NCBI RefSeq assembly: GCF_009812055.1
Contig: NZ_WQNH01000011.1
Span: 1-64,000 of the forward strand
DNA: 64,000 nucleotides
From: Chelativorans xinjiangensis
Lineage (GTDB): Bacteria > Pseudomonadota > Alphaproteobacteria > Rhizobiales > Rhizobiaceae
Direction: 5' to 3'
The translations under genes were made by a program, and so were the position numbers. The notes under the pieces were generated by a model. The model searched no databases. It was not told the origin of the DNA and saw only the letters and a program-made list of their open reading frames with translations. Position 1 is the first letter of the stretch; every line of letters begins with the position of its first letter. Below, in pieces: positions 27,705-37,079 of the stretch.

Positions 27705-27744
27705 GCTTTCTGCCGCGGCACGTGCCGAACGGCAAAACCTGAAT

Positions 27745-27774
27745 GGAAAGGCCGAAGCGAGCTTCGGCCTTTCC
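27745..27774 (+). terminator. Terminator after the small lipoprotein gene
   Basis: A perfect 14-base stem (GGAAAGGCCGAAGC with GCTTCGGCCTTTCC) closes on a GA loop 40 bases past the stop codon. The following tract is only weakly T-rich, so it may also serve the convergent GH4 gene. Confidence 0.75.
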
Positions 27775-27822
27775 GTACTTGCGTCATCGAAACGGGTGCT
27801 GGCCCGGAAAGGAACCGCCCGC

Positions 27823-29193
27823 TTACGCTACCCGCCGTTTCGTCTCCCCACGTGCCCATTCGGGCAGCATGTCGCCATGGGCGGCGACGAGGTCATCGGT
27901 GAGGCTCCATATCTGTTCGAGGTCTAGTTCCGCCGCCGCGTGCGGGTCCATCATCGCCGCGTGATAGATGTGCTCGCGGCTCTCCTTCATGAGTGCGGTC
28001 ACCGTCAGTTCCTGTACGTTGATGTTGGTGCGCATCAGCGCCGTGAGCTGGGGTGGCAGGGAGCCGACCACCGTCGGCTGAATGCCGTTGGCGTCCACCA
28101 GGCACGGCACCTCCACCGCACACCCCTCAGGCAGCGAGGTGATGTAGCCCTTGTTGGAGACGTTGCCGTAGATGACGGAAGGCTCGCCGGTCCACACGGA
28201 GTTCATGATCGAGGAGGCATATTCGTGACTCTCCTCCACTTCGATGCGCTCGGCTTTGCGATAGGCGTCGGCCTGCGCCTTCCAGCGCTCGATCTGCTCC
28301 ACGCATCGCTTCGGATATTCGTCGAGCGGGATGCCGAACTTCTCGATGAGGTCGGGCCGGTCGCGCTTGATGAACCATGGCACGTATTCGGCGAAATGCT
28401 CGGAGCTCTCGGTGACGAAATAGCCGAGCCTCGTCAGCATCTCATAGCGCACCTTGTTGGGGCAGCGCGGGTTCCAGTGGCTGGGCTTCGGGAAACGCCC
28501 TTCACGATAGCCCTTGAGAAGTTCGGGATAGAGGTCCCTGTAGCTCCCGTCCGGCTGCCGGTGCTCGAAATTCAGGTAGAAGGCCATGTGGTTGATGCCG
28601 GCGGCACGGTAGCGGATCTCCTCCACCGGGATGCCGAGATCGCGCGCAAGCTCCCACGCCGTGCCCTGTACGGAGTGGCACAGCCCCACCTGCCGGATCT
28701 GCGGGTATTTTTCGGCGATCGCCCAGGTATTGATGGCCATCGGGTTCACATATTGCAGGAGGATAGCCTCGGGGCACACCTCCATCATGTCCGCGCACAC
28801 GTTCCACAGGTGCGGCACGGTCCTGATGGCCCGCATGATGCCACCCACACCCAGCGTATCGGCAATCGTCTGGCGCAGGCCGTACTTCTTCGGCACCTCG
28901 AAGTCTATCACCGTCGACGGCTCGTAGCCGCCCACCTGGAAGGCGACAATGACGAAATCCGCGCCATCGAGCGCGGCACGCCGCTCCGTATAGGTCTCGA
29001 CCTTCGCCGGGACCCCCAGTGTGGCCACCAGCTTATTGGCGACGACCGCGCTTTCCTCCAGCCGCTGGCGATCGACGTCCATCAGCGCGACGGTGGCGCC
29101 GGCAAGGGCGGGACGCTGCAGCACGTCGCCGATGATGTTCTTCATGAACACCGTCGATCCGGCACCGATGAAGGCAATTCTCGGGTATGCCAT
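27823..29193 (-). CDS. GH4 family alpha-galactosidase-like enzyme (first copy)
   Basis: GH4 glycosidases use NAD+ and a divalent metal in a redox-elimination mechanism. The 456 residues carry the dinucleotide-binding opening IAFIGAGSTVFMKNII and the family blocks LLQYVNPMAINTWAI, VGLCHSVQGTAWEL (with the metal-ligand Cys) and AGINHMAFYLN (with His). Placement as last gene of an oligopeptide-type ABC operon with a divergent AraC regulator matches the agp alpha-galactoside locus of Sinorhizobium meliloti (AgaL). I chose ATG 29193, preceded by CGGAG. The substrate, melibiose- or raffinose-type sugars, is inferred from context. Confidence 0.9.
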   Translation of the reverse strand: MAYPRIAFIGAGSTVFMKNIIGDVLQRPALAGATVALMDVDRQRLEESAVVANKLVATLGVPAKVETYTERRAALDGADFVIVAFQVGGYEPSTVIDFEVPKKYGLRQTIADTLGVGGIMRAIRTVPHLWNVCADMMEVCPEAILLQYVNPMAINTWAIAEKYPQIRQVGLCHSVQGTAWELARDLGIPVEEIRYRAAGINHMAFYLNFEHRQPDGSYRDLYPELLKGYREGRFPKPSHWNPRCPNKVRYEMLTRLGYFVTESSEHFAEYVPWFIKRDRPDLIEKFGIPLDEYPKRCVEQIERWKAQADAYRKAERIEVEESHEYASSIMNSVWTGEPSVIYGNVSNKGYITSLPEGCAVEVPCLVDANGIQPTVVGSLPPQLTALMRTNINVQELTVTALMKESREHIYHAAMMDPHAAAELDLEQIWSLTDDLVAAHGDMLPEWARGETKRRVA

Positions 29194-29210
29194 TCTGTTT
29201 TCTCCGAAAT

Positions 29211-30878
29211 TCAAGCGGCAATTTCAAACGCGGCACGGACGAGCCGCGCCGTATATTCGGTTTTTGGGTTGGACAACACGTCTTCCACCGGGCCTTCTTC
29301 GACGATCTTGCCGAACTGCATCACCATCACCCGGTGGCACAGAGCCCGCACCACCTTCAGGTCGTGCGAGATGAACAGGTAGGAAAGGCCCTTCTCGTCC
29401 TGCAGCTTACGCAACAGCTCGATGATCTGCGCCTGCACCGACAGATCGAGCGCCGAGGTCGGCTCGTCGAGCAGGATGAATTCCGGCTCCAGCGCGATCG
29501 CCCGGGCGATGGCGATGCGCTGGCGCTGACCGCCGGAGAACTCGTGCGGAAAACGGTTGAGGATCGTGTCTGGCAGCCCGGCGTCGACGAGCGCCTGGCG
29601 CACGCGATCCACCCGCTCGCGCGTGTTCGCGCCGATACCGTTGACGATCAGCCCCTCCTCGATGATCTGCCTGACGGACATGCGTGGGTTGAGCGAGGCG
29701 AAGGGGTCCTGGAACACCACCTGCATGCGCGAACGCAGCGGCTGCATGGCCTTGCGGTTCCGCCCGTGGATCGCATCACCATTGAAGAAGATCTCGCCGC
29801 CCTGGTTGTCGATCAGCCGGATGAGGGCCTGGCCGAAGGTGGTCTTGCCCGAGCCGCTCTCGCCGACGAGGCCGAGGGTCTCGTGACGCTTCAGCCCCAG
29901 GTCGAGATTGTCGACGGCCACCAGGTCGAAATAGTCGGGCTTGAACATGCCGCCGCGCCGGAGCTTGAAGGTGACGTTGACCGTTCTGCCCTCCAGCACG
30001 ATCGGCTCACCCCCGCCGAGCGGCTTTGCCGAACCCTTGGGTTCGGCGCCCATAAGACGTTTGGTGTAGGGGTGCTGTGGCTTGCGGAACAGCGCCTCGG
30101 TCTCGTTGTGCTCCTGCACGACGCCGTTCTGCATCACATAGACGTATTCGGAGAACTGCCGGACGATGGTCAGGTCGTGGGTGATCAGGATCACCGCCAT
30201 ACCGTACTTGTCCTTCAGCTCTTTGATGAGATTGAGGATCTGCGCCTGCACCGTCACGTCGAGCGCCGTCGTCGGCTCGTCGGCGATGAGGATATCCGGC
30301 CGGTTGGCCAAGGCCATCGCGATCATCACGCGCTGGCGCTGACCGCCGGAAAGCTGGTGCGGGTACTGCCTCAGCCGCGCCTCCGGCTCGGGAATGTGCA
30401 CTTCCTCCAGAAGCTGCCGCGCCCTTTCCGTAGCTTCCTTGCCACTGATGCGATTGTGCAGATGCAGGATCTCGCAGATCTGCCGGCCGATCGTATAGAC
30501 CGGGTTGAGCGAGGACATGGGCTCCTGAAAGATCATTGAGACCTTTTTGCCGCGCAAGCGCCGCATCCCCCGATCACTCATGGACACGATGTCCATTCCC
30601 GAAAGCGTGATGTTCGTGCCTGGCTTGATCGTCGCCCGCCGCGACAAGAGCCGCATCACCGTGCGCGCGGTGACCGACTTGCCCGACCCGCTCTCGCCGA
30701 CGAGCGCAATGGTCTCGCCCTTGTGGAGCTGGAAGGAAACGTCGCGCACGGCATTCACCACTCCGCCCTCGACCTTGAAGTCGACGGCGACGTTGCGCGC
30801 GTCGAGGATCAGCTCGCGGCCGTGCCGGCCAAGATCGTGCCGCTCGGGCGGGGCGAAGGGATTGCTTCTGTCGAGCAT
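29211..30878 (-). CDS. ABC transporter ATPase with two nucleotide-binding domains
   Basis: The 555-residue protein fuses two OppD/OppF-type ATPase domains. Both Walker A motifs are present (GESGSGKS and GESGSGKTTFG), as are both signature motifs (LSGGQRQRVMIA and FSGGQRQRIAIA). It energises import through the two permeases encoded just upstream. I chose ATG 30878, which follows GAGGGGGAAC and overlaps the permease stop by 12 bases. Fused double ATPases are common in rhizobial sugar and peptide transporters. Confidence 0.93.
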   Translation of the reverse strand: MLDRSNPFAPPERHDLGRHGRELILDARNVAVDFKVEGGVVNAVRDVSFQLHKGETIALVGESGSGKSVTARTVMRLLSRRATIKPGTNITLSGMDIVSMSDRGMRRLRGKKVSMIFQEPMSSLNPVYTIGRQICEILHLHNRISGKEATERARQLLEEVHIPEPEARLRQYPHQLSGGQRQRVMIAMALANRPDILIADEPTTALDVTVQAQILNLIKELKDKYGMAVILITHDLTIVRQFSEYVYVMQNGVVQEHNETEALFRKPQHPYTKRLMGAEPKGSAKPLGGGEPIVLEGRTVNVTFKLRRGGMFKPDYFDLVAVDNLDLGLKRHETLGLVGESGSGKTTFGQALIRLIDNQGGEIFFNGDAIHGRNRKAMQPLRSRMQVVFQDPFASLNPRMSVRQIIEEGLIVNGIGANTRERVDRVRQALVDAGLPDTILNRFPHEFSGGQRQRIAIARAIALEPEFILLDEPTSALDLSVQAQIIELLRKLQDEKGLSYLFISHDLKVVRALCHRVMVMQFGKIVEEGPVEDVLSNPKTEYTARLVRAAFEIAA

Positions 30879-30888
30879 CTGTTCCCCC

Positions 30889-32049
30889 TCAATACGGATC
30901 GATGGCATCGCGCAGGCCGTCGCCCAGCGCGTTGAAGGCGAAGACGGTGATCAGCACGAACACCACCGGCGAAAGGATCCACGGGTAGGAGCCGATGACG
31001 GAGAAGTTGGACGTGTCCTGCAGCATCAGCCCCCAGGAGATGAGCGGCGGCTTCACCGCAAAGCCGAGGAAGCCGAGGAAGCTTTCCAAGAGCACCACTG
31101 TCGGGATTGCCAGCGTGACGGCGACGATCACATGGGAGAGCACATTGGGCAGGATGTGGCGCAGGATGATGCGTCCGTCGCCCGCACCCACCGCCATCGC
31201 CGCGCGTACATAGTCGACGCGCGCCAGCGCCAGTGTCTTGCCGCGCACCTCGCGCGAAAGCTGCGCCCAACCGAGCGCGGCGAGCACGATCACGACGAAG
31301 GCCAGGAAGACGTTGGACGACGCGGTGGCCGGGATCAGCGAAGCAAGCGCGAGATATAGCGGCAGCTGCGGGAAGGCCAGCACCAGCTCCACGAAGCGCT
31401 GCAGCCAGGTGTCCGCGCGCCCGCCCAGATATCCGGAGGTGATGCCGACCAGGGTGCCGACGGTCGTCGTGATGCTAACGACGATAAGAGCGATGGCGAG
31501 CGAGATGCGTGCGCCGACAATGCCGCGCGAAAAGATATCGCGGCCAAACTTGTCGGTACCCAGGAAGTGCACCGGCTGGCCGTCGCGCGCGCCGAAGAAA
31601 CGCACACTGGCTGGAACGAGGCCGAAGAGCCGGTAGGGGCTGCCCTCGACGAAGAAACCGAGCGCAATCGGGTTCTCCAGGTCCGGCCCGGTAACAGGCT
31701 GAAACGTCACCGGGTCAAGCTCCCCCGTCTCGCCGATCGGATAGGCGTAGGGCACGAGAGAGAGGCTGCCATCGGGCGCGAAGAATGTGATGTGGTCCGG
31801 CGGCGCGAAGGCGATGCCAGGCTCCTTCGGGTTCATCGGCGCGAAGAAATCGCCGAAGATCGCCACGATCACCAGGAGCGACACCAGAACCAGGCCGACC
31901 ATGCCGCTGACGGAGCGGCGAAGGCGCCGCCAAACGAGCCGCGAATAGCTCTCCTCGCCGTGGCCGGGCCGGGTCGTCGGCACCTCCGGCGGCATTCCGG
32001 GCGTGGTTTCCTCGTGCTCGGTCGGGGTGGGAAGGATGGTCGTGCTCAT
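30889..32049 (-). CDS. ABC transporter permease, DppC-like
   Basis: This inner-membrane permease of the oligopeptide type has 386 residues. After the first helix (MVGLVLVSLLVIVAIFGDFF) there is an unusually long periplasmic loop of about 100 residues. The core helices follow, with the EAA loop near ALARVDYVRAAMAVGAGDGR. It overlaps the upstream permease by four bases (ATGA), so the two are translationally coupled. It is probably a heterodimer partner of the DppB-like permease. Confidence 0.92.
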   Translation of the reverse strand: MSTTILPTPTEHEETTPGMPPEVPTTRPGHGEESYSRLVWRRLRRSVSGMVGLVLVSLLVIVAIFGDFFAPMNPKEPGIAFAPPDHITFFAPDGSLSLVPYAYPIGETGELDPVTFQPVTGPDLENPIALGFFVEGSPYRLFGLVPASVRFFGARDGQPVHFLGTDKFGRDIFSRGIVGARISLAIALIVVSITTTVGTLVGITSGYLGGRADTWLQRFVELVLAFPQLPLYLALASLIPATASSNVFLAFVVIVLAALGWAQLSREVRGKTLALARVDYVRAAMAVGAGDGRIILRHILPNVLSHVIVAVTLAIPTVVLLESFLGFLGFAVKPPLISWGLMLQDTSNFSVIGSYPWILSPVVFVLITVFAFNALGDGLRDAIDPY

Positions 32050-33056
32050 TCGGCTGCTCCTCCCAGTCGTACGCGCGGGTCGAGCAGGGCCAACAGGAAG
32101 TCGGCGATGATGTTGCCGATGATCAGCGTCGCCGCCAGCACCAGCATGAACGTGGCCGTCACATAGACGTCGCCGCGGTTCATGGAGCCGACGATGGCCG
32201 GGCCGACGGTGGCGAGCGAGAAGACGATGGCGACCTCGATCTCGCCGGTCAGCATATAGGGCAGCACCACGCCCTGATAGGCGACAAGCGGATGCAGCGC
32301 GTTTGGCACGGCATGCTTGAGCACCACCGCGCCTTCCGACAGGCCCTTGGCGCGCGCCGTCTCCACATATTGCGCGTTCAGCGTATCGAGCAGGTTCGAC
32401 CGCATGACGCGCATGTTGTAGGCAAGCCCGCCGAAGGTGGCGATGGCAATCACCGGCCAGACATGCTTCACCAGATCGACGAATTTCGCCCATGACCACG
32501 GCGCACCGCCATAACGCGGCGAGAAGAAGCTGCCGAGTTCCTGTACGTTGAGCTTGAAAGCGAGGATGTAGAGGATGATCAGCGCCAGCAGGAAGCGCGG
32601 GATCGTCATCCCGAGGAACGAGATGAACGAGAACAGCGTGTCGACCCAGCTATATTGCCGCGTCGCCGCGACGATGCCGAGTGTGATGCCCAAGATCGAC
32701 GCCAGGATGTGACAGGTAAGCGCCAACAGGATCGTGCGCGGCAATCGTTCCGCCACCACGTCACCCACCGGCTTGTTGTAGAAGAAGCTGTGCCCGAAAT
32801 CGCCGCGCGTCACGATGCCGGTGAGCCAGCGCGCATATTGCACCGGGATCGGATCGTTGAACCCGCGCGCCTCGCGCCAGGCCTCGGCCTGCGCCTCCGC
32901 CTGCTCGATCGAGGCGCCGCCCTGGTTGATAAGCTGGGAGCGGATGTAGTCGCCATAGTCGCCCGGCGGCGCTTGAATGATGGCGAACGTCACCACGCTC
33001 AAGACGAACAAAACGGGCAGCGCCGACAAAACGCGTATGGTCACGAAGCGCAGCAT
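32046..33056 (-). CDS. ABC transporter permease, DppB-like
   Basis: The 336-residue permease has six membrane spans: an N-terminal TIRVLSALPVLFVLSVVTFA segment, a periplasmic loop, then the core. The EAA-type loop reads LNAQYVETARAKGLSEGAVV. This is the DppB/OppB component of the alpha-galactoside-type importer. It is the second gene of the operon, 55 bases after the binding protein. Confidence 0.93.
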   Translation of the reverse strand: MLRFVTIRVLSALPVLFVLSVVTFAIIQAPPGDYGDYIRSQLINQGGASIEQAEAQAEAWREARGFNDPIPVQYARWLTGIVTRGDFGHSFFYNKPVGDVVAERLPRTILLALTCHILASILGITLGIVAATRQYSWVDTLFSFISFLGMTIPRFLLALIILYILAFKLNVQELGSFFSPRYGGAPWSWAKFVDLVKHVWPVIAIATFGGLAYNMRVMRSNLLDTLNAQYVETARAKGLSEGAVVLKHAVPNALHPLVAYQGVVLPYMLTGEIEVAIVFSLATVGPAIVGSMNRGDVYVTATFMLVLAATLIIGNIIADFLLALLDPRVRLGGAAE

Positions 33057-33111
33057 GTTTCAACTCTTCCTGGTGGACGAGGGGGCGGACCCCCTCGTCA
33101 TTGTCGTTGCC

Positions 33112-35205
33112 TCAGTTCACCGGACCGTCCGCGCCCGGCTCTCCGGGCAGCGTCTCGGCAAACAGCTCGTAGTCCTGCTGCTTGTCCTCCGGCACATACA
33201 CCCGCTCGCGAATGATGTTGTCCTCGGCCCAGTTGAACATGAAGATGGGCGAACCCGCGGGGATGTTGGCAAAGCGCTTGTTGATGATGAGCGCACCGGG
33301 ATATTGCGTCACACCGATCCCCCAGAGGTTTTCAGTGTAGAGCTTCTGGTACTGCTTCATCAGCTCGAGGCGCTCCGCATTGTCCGTGCTCGCAGTGAAG
33401 GCGTTGACGGCCTGCACCATTTCCTCCTCGAAAGGCAAGAGGTCGAGTGTGCCGTCCGAGCCCGCGCGCCGCGTCCAGGTCGAGCGCGGCCCGACGGGTG
33501 CCAGCCGCTCCGTGAACTTAAGCGCTGTCGCCAATTCCTCGGAGTTGCGGTTCAGGGCCCAGTCGAACTTGCCGCCCTGCATGAGTTGGTCGTGCGTGTT
33601 GGAGTTCTGGATATCCAGAACCACGCGCAGGCCGATCCGCTCCATCATGGCGATGATGCCCTCGGCAAGGCTCCTGTCGGTCTGATAGTCGCCATTGATG
33701 AGCATGACGACCTCGACGTCCTCGCCGGCCACGCCTTCCGTGTCGTCAGGGAAGTTCACGATGCCGTTGCCATCGGTGTCGGTCAGTCCGGCTTTCTCGA
33801 GAAGGGCCTGCGCGGTCTCCACCGAATATGGATAGTAGACCGTGGACTCCTTGTCATAGAAGGACGTGCCGGAATAGAGCCCGCCCGGATAGATGGCCGT
33901 GAACGGCCCCTTGACCAGCGCCTCGCCCAGCCGCTGCCGGTCGAGCGCATGGGACACGGCCTTGCGGAAATCGAGATTGCGGTTGAGCTCCCTGAGCGCC
34001 TGGCCGCGTGCATCTGGGCTTCCCCAGCCATTGGCTGAAAGGTTCGGATAGACCGTGTAGCCGATGGTGCGCGCACCGAAGGCGAGCCGCGCCGGTGCGT
34101 CCTCGTTGGCCGCCTTGCGCAGCGCCTCGACATAGTTTTCCGGCTGTTCGAGGTTGGAGAAGTCGCCTGTGCCCGCCACCGCCTGCACGTCGCGGTCGGC
34201 CCAGGTGGACAGTTTGTAGTGCACCTCGTCGAGATAGGGCAGTTGGTTGCCCTCTTCGTCTACCTTCCAATAGTAGGGGTTGCGGCGCAAGACGATGATA
34301 TCGTCCGACCGGTGCTCGACCGGCACCCACGCCCCCATCACTGGCCAGTTCATGAACTCCGGCGGGAAGGCGTTCTTGTACTGATCGTAGGTGTTGTCCG
34401 AGTATTTGGGATGTTCGGGTTTGAGGATATGCGCTGGCCCCGGGCAGAATGTGCCATAGGCCATCTGGTAGAGATATTGCTCGGGGAAGGCCTCCTCGAA
34501 GGTCCACCTGATCGTGTAGTCGTCGAGCGCTTCGAGCTTGGTTCCCGCGCCGCCGAAGGTGTCGACGGTAGCGCCGTTGAGCGGCGAGACGTTCGGGTCG
34601 ACCACATGGTCTTCCCAGTAGAACATCACGTCCTCGGCATCGAAAGGATCGCCGTCGGACCATTTCGCGCCTTCGATCAAGTGCATGGTGAGTTGATGGC
34701 CGTCTTCCGACCATTCCCAGCTTTTGGCGAGGTTCGGCATCGGCTCCACCTCGTCGGCCTTGACCGTGAAAAGCGGCCCGACACGGGTCAGGCATTCCAT
34801 CATGCCGATATCGATGCCGCCCCAGCCTTGGCTCTGGCCGGCGATGTAGTTCCAGCCCTCCGGCCTTCCGCCAATGACATGGCGCATCACGTCGCCATAG
34901 GTGCCGACGCCGTCGGGCATGTTGCCGGCCTTGAAGACCAGCGGCTCCTTCGGCAGGCGTTCGGCGACCGGCGGCAGCTTGCCTGTCTCGACGAACTTCT
35001 CGGTCACCCATTCGGGCTCGTGATATTCGTCCAGCGCACGGTATTCCATGATATCGGAAATGCCGACGAAGACCGGCTCGGTCTGCGCCGTGAACTTCGG
35101 CGGATCCGGGGGGACGGTCGGCTCGACCATCTCGGCGTGCACTGCCAGCGCGGACGCGCTCAGCAGCAGACTTGCCCCGCCAAGGGCAATCAGCTTCCTG
35201 TACAT
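33112..35205 (-). CDS. Periplasmic solute-binding protein, family 5 (AgpA-like)
   Basis: The 697 residues include a signal peptide (MYRKLIALGGASLLLSASA, cut near VHA) and a large SBP_bac_5 domain. The lobe-hinge segment VEPMPNLAKSWEWSEDGHQL and the later FRKAVSHALDRQRLGEALV are typical. The length is about 150 residues above a normal peptide-binding protein and fits AgpA, the alpha-galactoside-binding protein of Sinorhizobium meliloti. Ligand assignment rests on that resemblance and on the neighbouring GH4 and AraC genes. It is the first gene of the operon. Confidence 0.88.
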   Translation of the reverse strand: MYRKLIALGGASLLLSASALAVHAEMVEPTVPPDPPKFTAQTEPVFVGISDIMEYRALDEYHEPEWVTEKFVETGKLPPVAERLPKEPLVFKAGNMPDGVGTYGDVMRHVIGGRPEGWNYIAGQSQGWGGIDIGMMECLTRVGPLFTVKADEVEPMPNLAKSWEWSEDGHQLTMHLIEGAKWSDGDPFDAEDVMFYWEDHVVDPNVSPLNGATVDTFGGAGTKLEALDDYTIRWTFEEAFPEQYLYQMAYGTFCPGPAHILKPEHPKYSDNTYDQYKNAFPPEFMNWPVMGAWVPVEHRSDDIIVLRRNPYYWKVDEEGNQLPYLDEVHYKLSTWADRDVQAVAGTGDFSNLEQPENYVEALRKAANEDAPARLAFGARTIGYTVYPNLSANGWGSPDARGQALRELNRNLDFRKAVSHALDRQRLGEALVKGPFTAIYPGGLYSGTSFYDKESTVYYPYSVETAQALLEKAGLTDTDGNGIVNFPDDTEGVAGEDVEVVMLINGDYQTDRSLAEGIIAMMERIGLRVVLDIQNSNTHDQLMQGGKFDWALNRNSEELATALKFTERLAPVGPRSTWTRRAGSDGTLDLLPFEEEMVQAVNAFTASTDNAERLELMKQYQKLYTENLWGIGVTQYPGALIINKRFANIPAGSPIFMFNWAEDNIIRERVYVPEDKQQDYELFAETLPGEPGADGPVN

Positions 35206-35265
35206 CTTTCCTCCCTTTCATCGCTTTACGCGTATTGCCGGAACTCCCATCCGGGGCACAGTTGC

Positions 35266-35285
35266 GTACCCCATGACGGTACCCC
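35266..35285. promoter_or_regulatory. Direct repeats in the divergent AraC/ABC promoter
   Basis: Two GTACCCC heptamers (35266-35272 and 35279-35285) are spaced 13 bases start to start, upstream of the binding-protein gene. Paired direct repeats are a usual form of AraC-family sites. The evidence is only positional. Confidence 0.3.
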
Positions 35286-35352
35286 TTGCGCGACGCCACG
35301 CAATCCGGTTCTCTAAGCACTTGTTCCGGTTTTTAAAGATCGGGGAGGAAGC

Positions 35353-36342
35353 ATGTCGGATGTGATCGAAAGGCGCGGGACGCGGAAGGAAAAGGCGAAG
35401 GCGCCGAAGCCGGTGCCGCGTCCTGATCGCCGGTTCTATGCCACCACGAAAGCCTTCGGCCGCTTCGGCATCCGCTGGTTCGACCCGCAGCTGATGCCGT
35501 CCGAGCACTGGCACGGCCATATCGAGTTCAACTGGCTGACCGAGGGAGGGATGGGCTATCTCTTCGACGGCCGGCCGGTGGAGATACCCCCGCAGCGCCT
35601 GGTGATGTTCTGGGCCGGCATTCCCCACCGCACGGTGAGCACCGACCGGGGAAGGAGCGGCGAGGCCCGCCAGTGCAACATCTACCTGCCGCTCGACACC
35701 TTTCTCTACATGCCCAATCTGGGCCGCCTTACCGAAACCATGATCGGCGGCGGTGTGATCGCGCTGCCGGACGACGCCGTCGACAACGCGCTTCTGGAGC
35801 GCTGGTACCAGGATTACCGCAGCGGCGATGCCGAGCGCACGGACATCCTGAAATCCGAGATCGCCAATATGCTGCGGCGCACGACGCTAGTCGGCTGGGA
35901 GGAGCTCCTGCCGCCATGGATCGAGACGCTGGAGCCGGTAACCCGCACCGCCTCGCCGCTCAGCTACGTCGTGGCGATGGTGCGCTATATCCACGAGAAC
36001 CTGGCCGAGCCGATCTCCTCAAGGGATATCGCCCGCGTCGTCGGCCTGCACCCCAACTACGCGCTCAACCTGTTCACCCGTGTCATGCGCATTCCCGTGC
36101 GCCGCTTCGTCATCCGCATGCGGCTCATCCGCGCCCGCGCGCTGCTCTTCGAGGGCAACCTGTCGATCGCCAACGCCGCCTTCCAGTCCGGCTTCGCCTC
36201 GCTCAGCCAGTTCTACGCCCATTTCCGCGCCGCCTACGGCATGACGCCGCTGGAGATGCGGCGGAACCTGGTGGCGAGCGGAAAGCTCTCCGGGAAGCCG
36301 GGAAAGGATACCTGGACCGACTGCCAGCGCGATGCCGTGTGA
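35353..36342 (+). CDS. AraC family activator (AgpT-like)
   Basis: The 329-residue regulator has an N-terminal cupin-type sugar-sensing domain (about 45-150; EHWHGHIEFNWLTEGGMGYL with metal/ligand-like His residues). A C-terminal AraC double helix-turn-helix follows (about 220-320; SRDIARVVGLHPNYALNLFT and IANAAFQSGFASLSQFYAHF). Its architecture matches MelR and AgpT, activators of alpha-galactoside genes. It is divergent from the binding protein of the ABC operon, as agpT is from agpA. Confidence 0.88.
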   Translation: MSDVIERRGTRKEKAKAPKPVPRPDRRFYATTKAFGRFGIRWFDPQLMPSEHWHGHIEFNWLTEGGMGYLFDGRPVEIPPQRLVMFWAGIPHRTVSTDRGRSGEARQCNIYLPLDTFLYMPNLGRLTETMIGGGVIALPDDAVDNALLERWYQDYRSGDAERTDILKSEIANMLRRTTLVGWEELLPPWIETLEPVTRTASPLSYVVAMVRYIHENLAEPISSRDIARVVGLHPNYALNLFTRVMRIPVRRFVIRMRLIRARALLFEGNLSIANAAFQSGFASLSQFYAHFRAAYGMTPLEMRRNLVASGKLSGKPGKDTWTDCQRDAV

Positions 36343-36367
36343 GGCGGGGCCGTGCGAGGCGGGTCGC

Positions 36368-37018
36368 TCACGCCACCCGCCGCACCTCCTCCACCTCCTT
36401 TGCCAACGCCACATGCACCAGCGCTGATAGAAGCCGTGGCAGGTCGCGCCGCGTCACCAGCTGCGCAAGCCCCTCCGCACTCGCAGGCAGTCCGACCTTC
36501 TTCGCCGCATCCAGCGCCTTGCGGTCGGCAAAGGGATAGAGCTCGTCCCAGGCGCTTTGCGCCTCGCGGAAGAAGATGTCCGCGCCGACATCGCCGATGC
36601 CCTTGAATTCCTTCAAGAGCTCGCGCTCGCGCTTGGGATCGCGCCCGGCCGCCTCGCGCAGCTTCCTGAGATCGCCGCCGTAGCGCTCCTGGATGAGATC
36701 GGTGGAAAAGCCGATATAGCGCGAGGTGCTCTCGTCGTAGCGGGCATAGCTGGAGCGGTTGAGCACCTTCACCCGTTCGGCCCAGGTTGTCGCCGCCATC
36801 TTCTTCGGCGTGCGCCAGCCCTGGTCGAACAGGGCCTGGGCCGCGTTCTGCGCTGCGCCGGCGGAAATGCGCGCACTGAACAAGAGCGAGGCGATCAGCC
36901 ACTGGTAAAGAGGCGCCGGCGTGTTCTTCGCCACGTCGATGCGCAGCATGTCAGCATAGCTCTTGGGATAGCGGTCGAGTACTGCCTGCGCGAGATTTCG
37001 GTCGCTTGCCTTGGCCAT
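36368..37018 (-). CDS. HhH-GPD-like endonuclease/glycosylase fold protein
   Basis: The 216 residues contain a helix-hairpin-helix in LLKEFKGIGDVGADIFFREA, similar in position to endonuclease III. The canonical catalytic Lys is not seen at that site, and no 4Fe-4S cysteine cluster follows. It is an all-helical protein without a membrane segment. It could be a divergent DNA glycosylase or a non-catalytic relative. I chose the ATG at 37018 (MAKASDRNLAQAVLDRYPKS); ATG 37024 is an alternative. Confidence 0.75.
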   Translation of the reverse strand: MAKASDRNLAQAVLDRYPKSYADMLRIDVAKNTPAPLYQWLIASLLFSARISAGAAQNAAQALFDQGWRTPKKMAATTWAERVKVLNRSSYARYDESTSRYIGFSTDLIQERYGGDLRKLREAAGRDPKRERELLKEFKGIGDVGADIFFREAQSAWDELYPFADRKALDAAKKVGLPASAEGLAQLVTRRDLPRLLSALVHVALAKEVEEVRRVA

Positions 37019-37079
37019 CGTCACACCTTTCTCGCTTTCGCCTACCAGACGCGCGAGAGCCCGGAATGTTCCGATGTCC

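Noticed and set aside
29211-35205. Peptide uptake as the role of the Opp/Dpp-type ABC operon
   Set aside because: The GH4 enzyme within the operon and the divergent MelR/AgpT-like regulator point to alpha-galactosides, and the binding protein has AgpA-like length.
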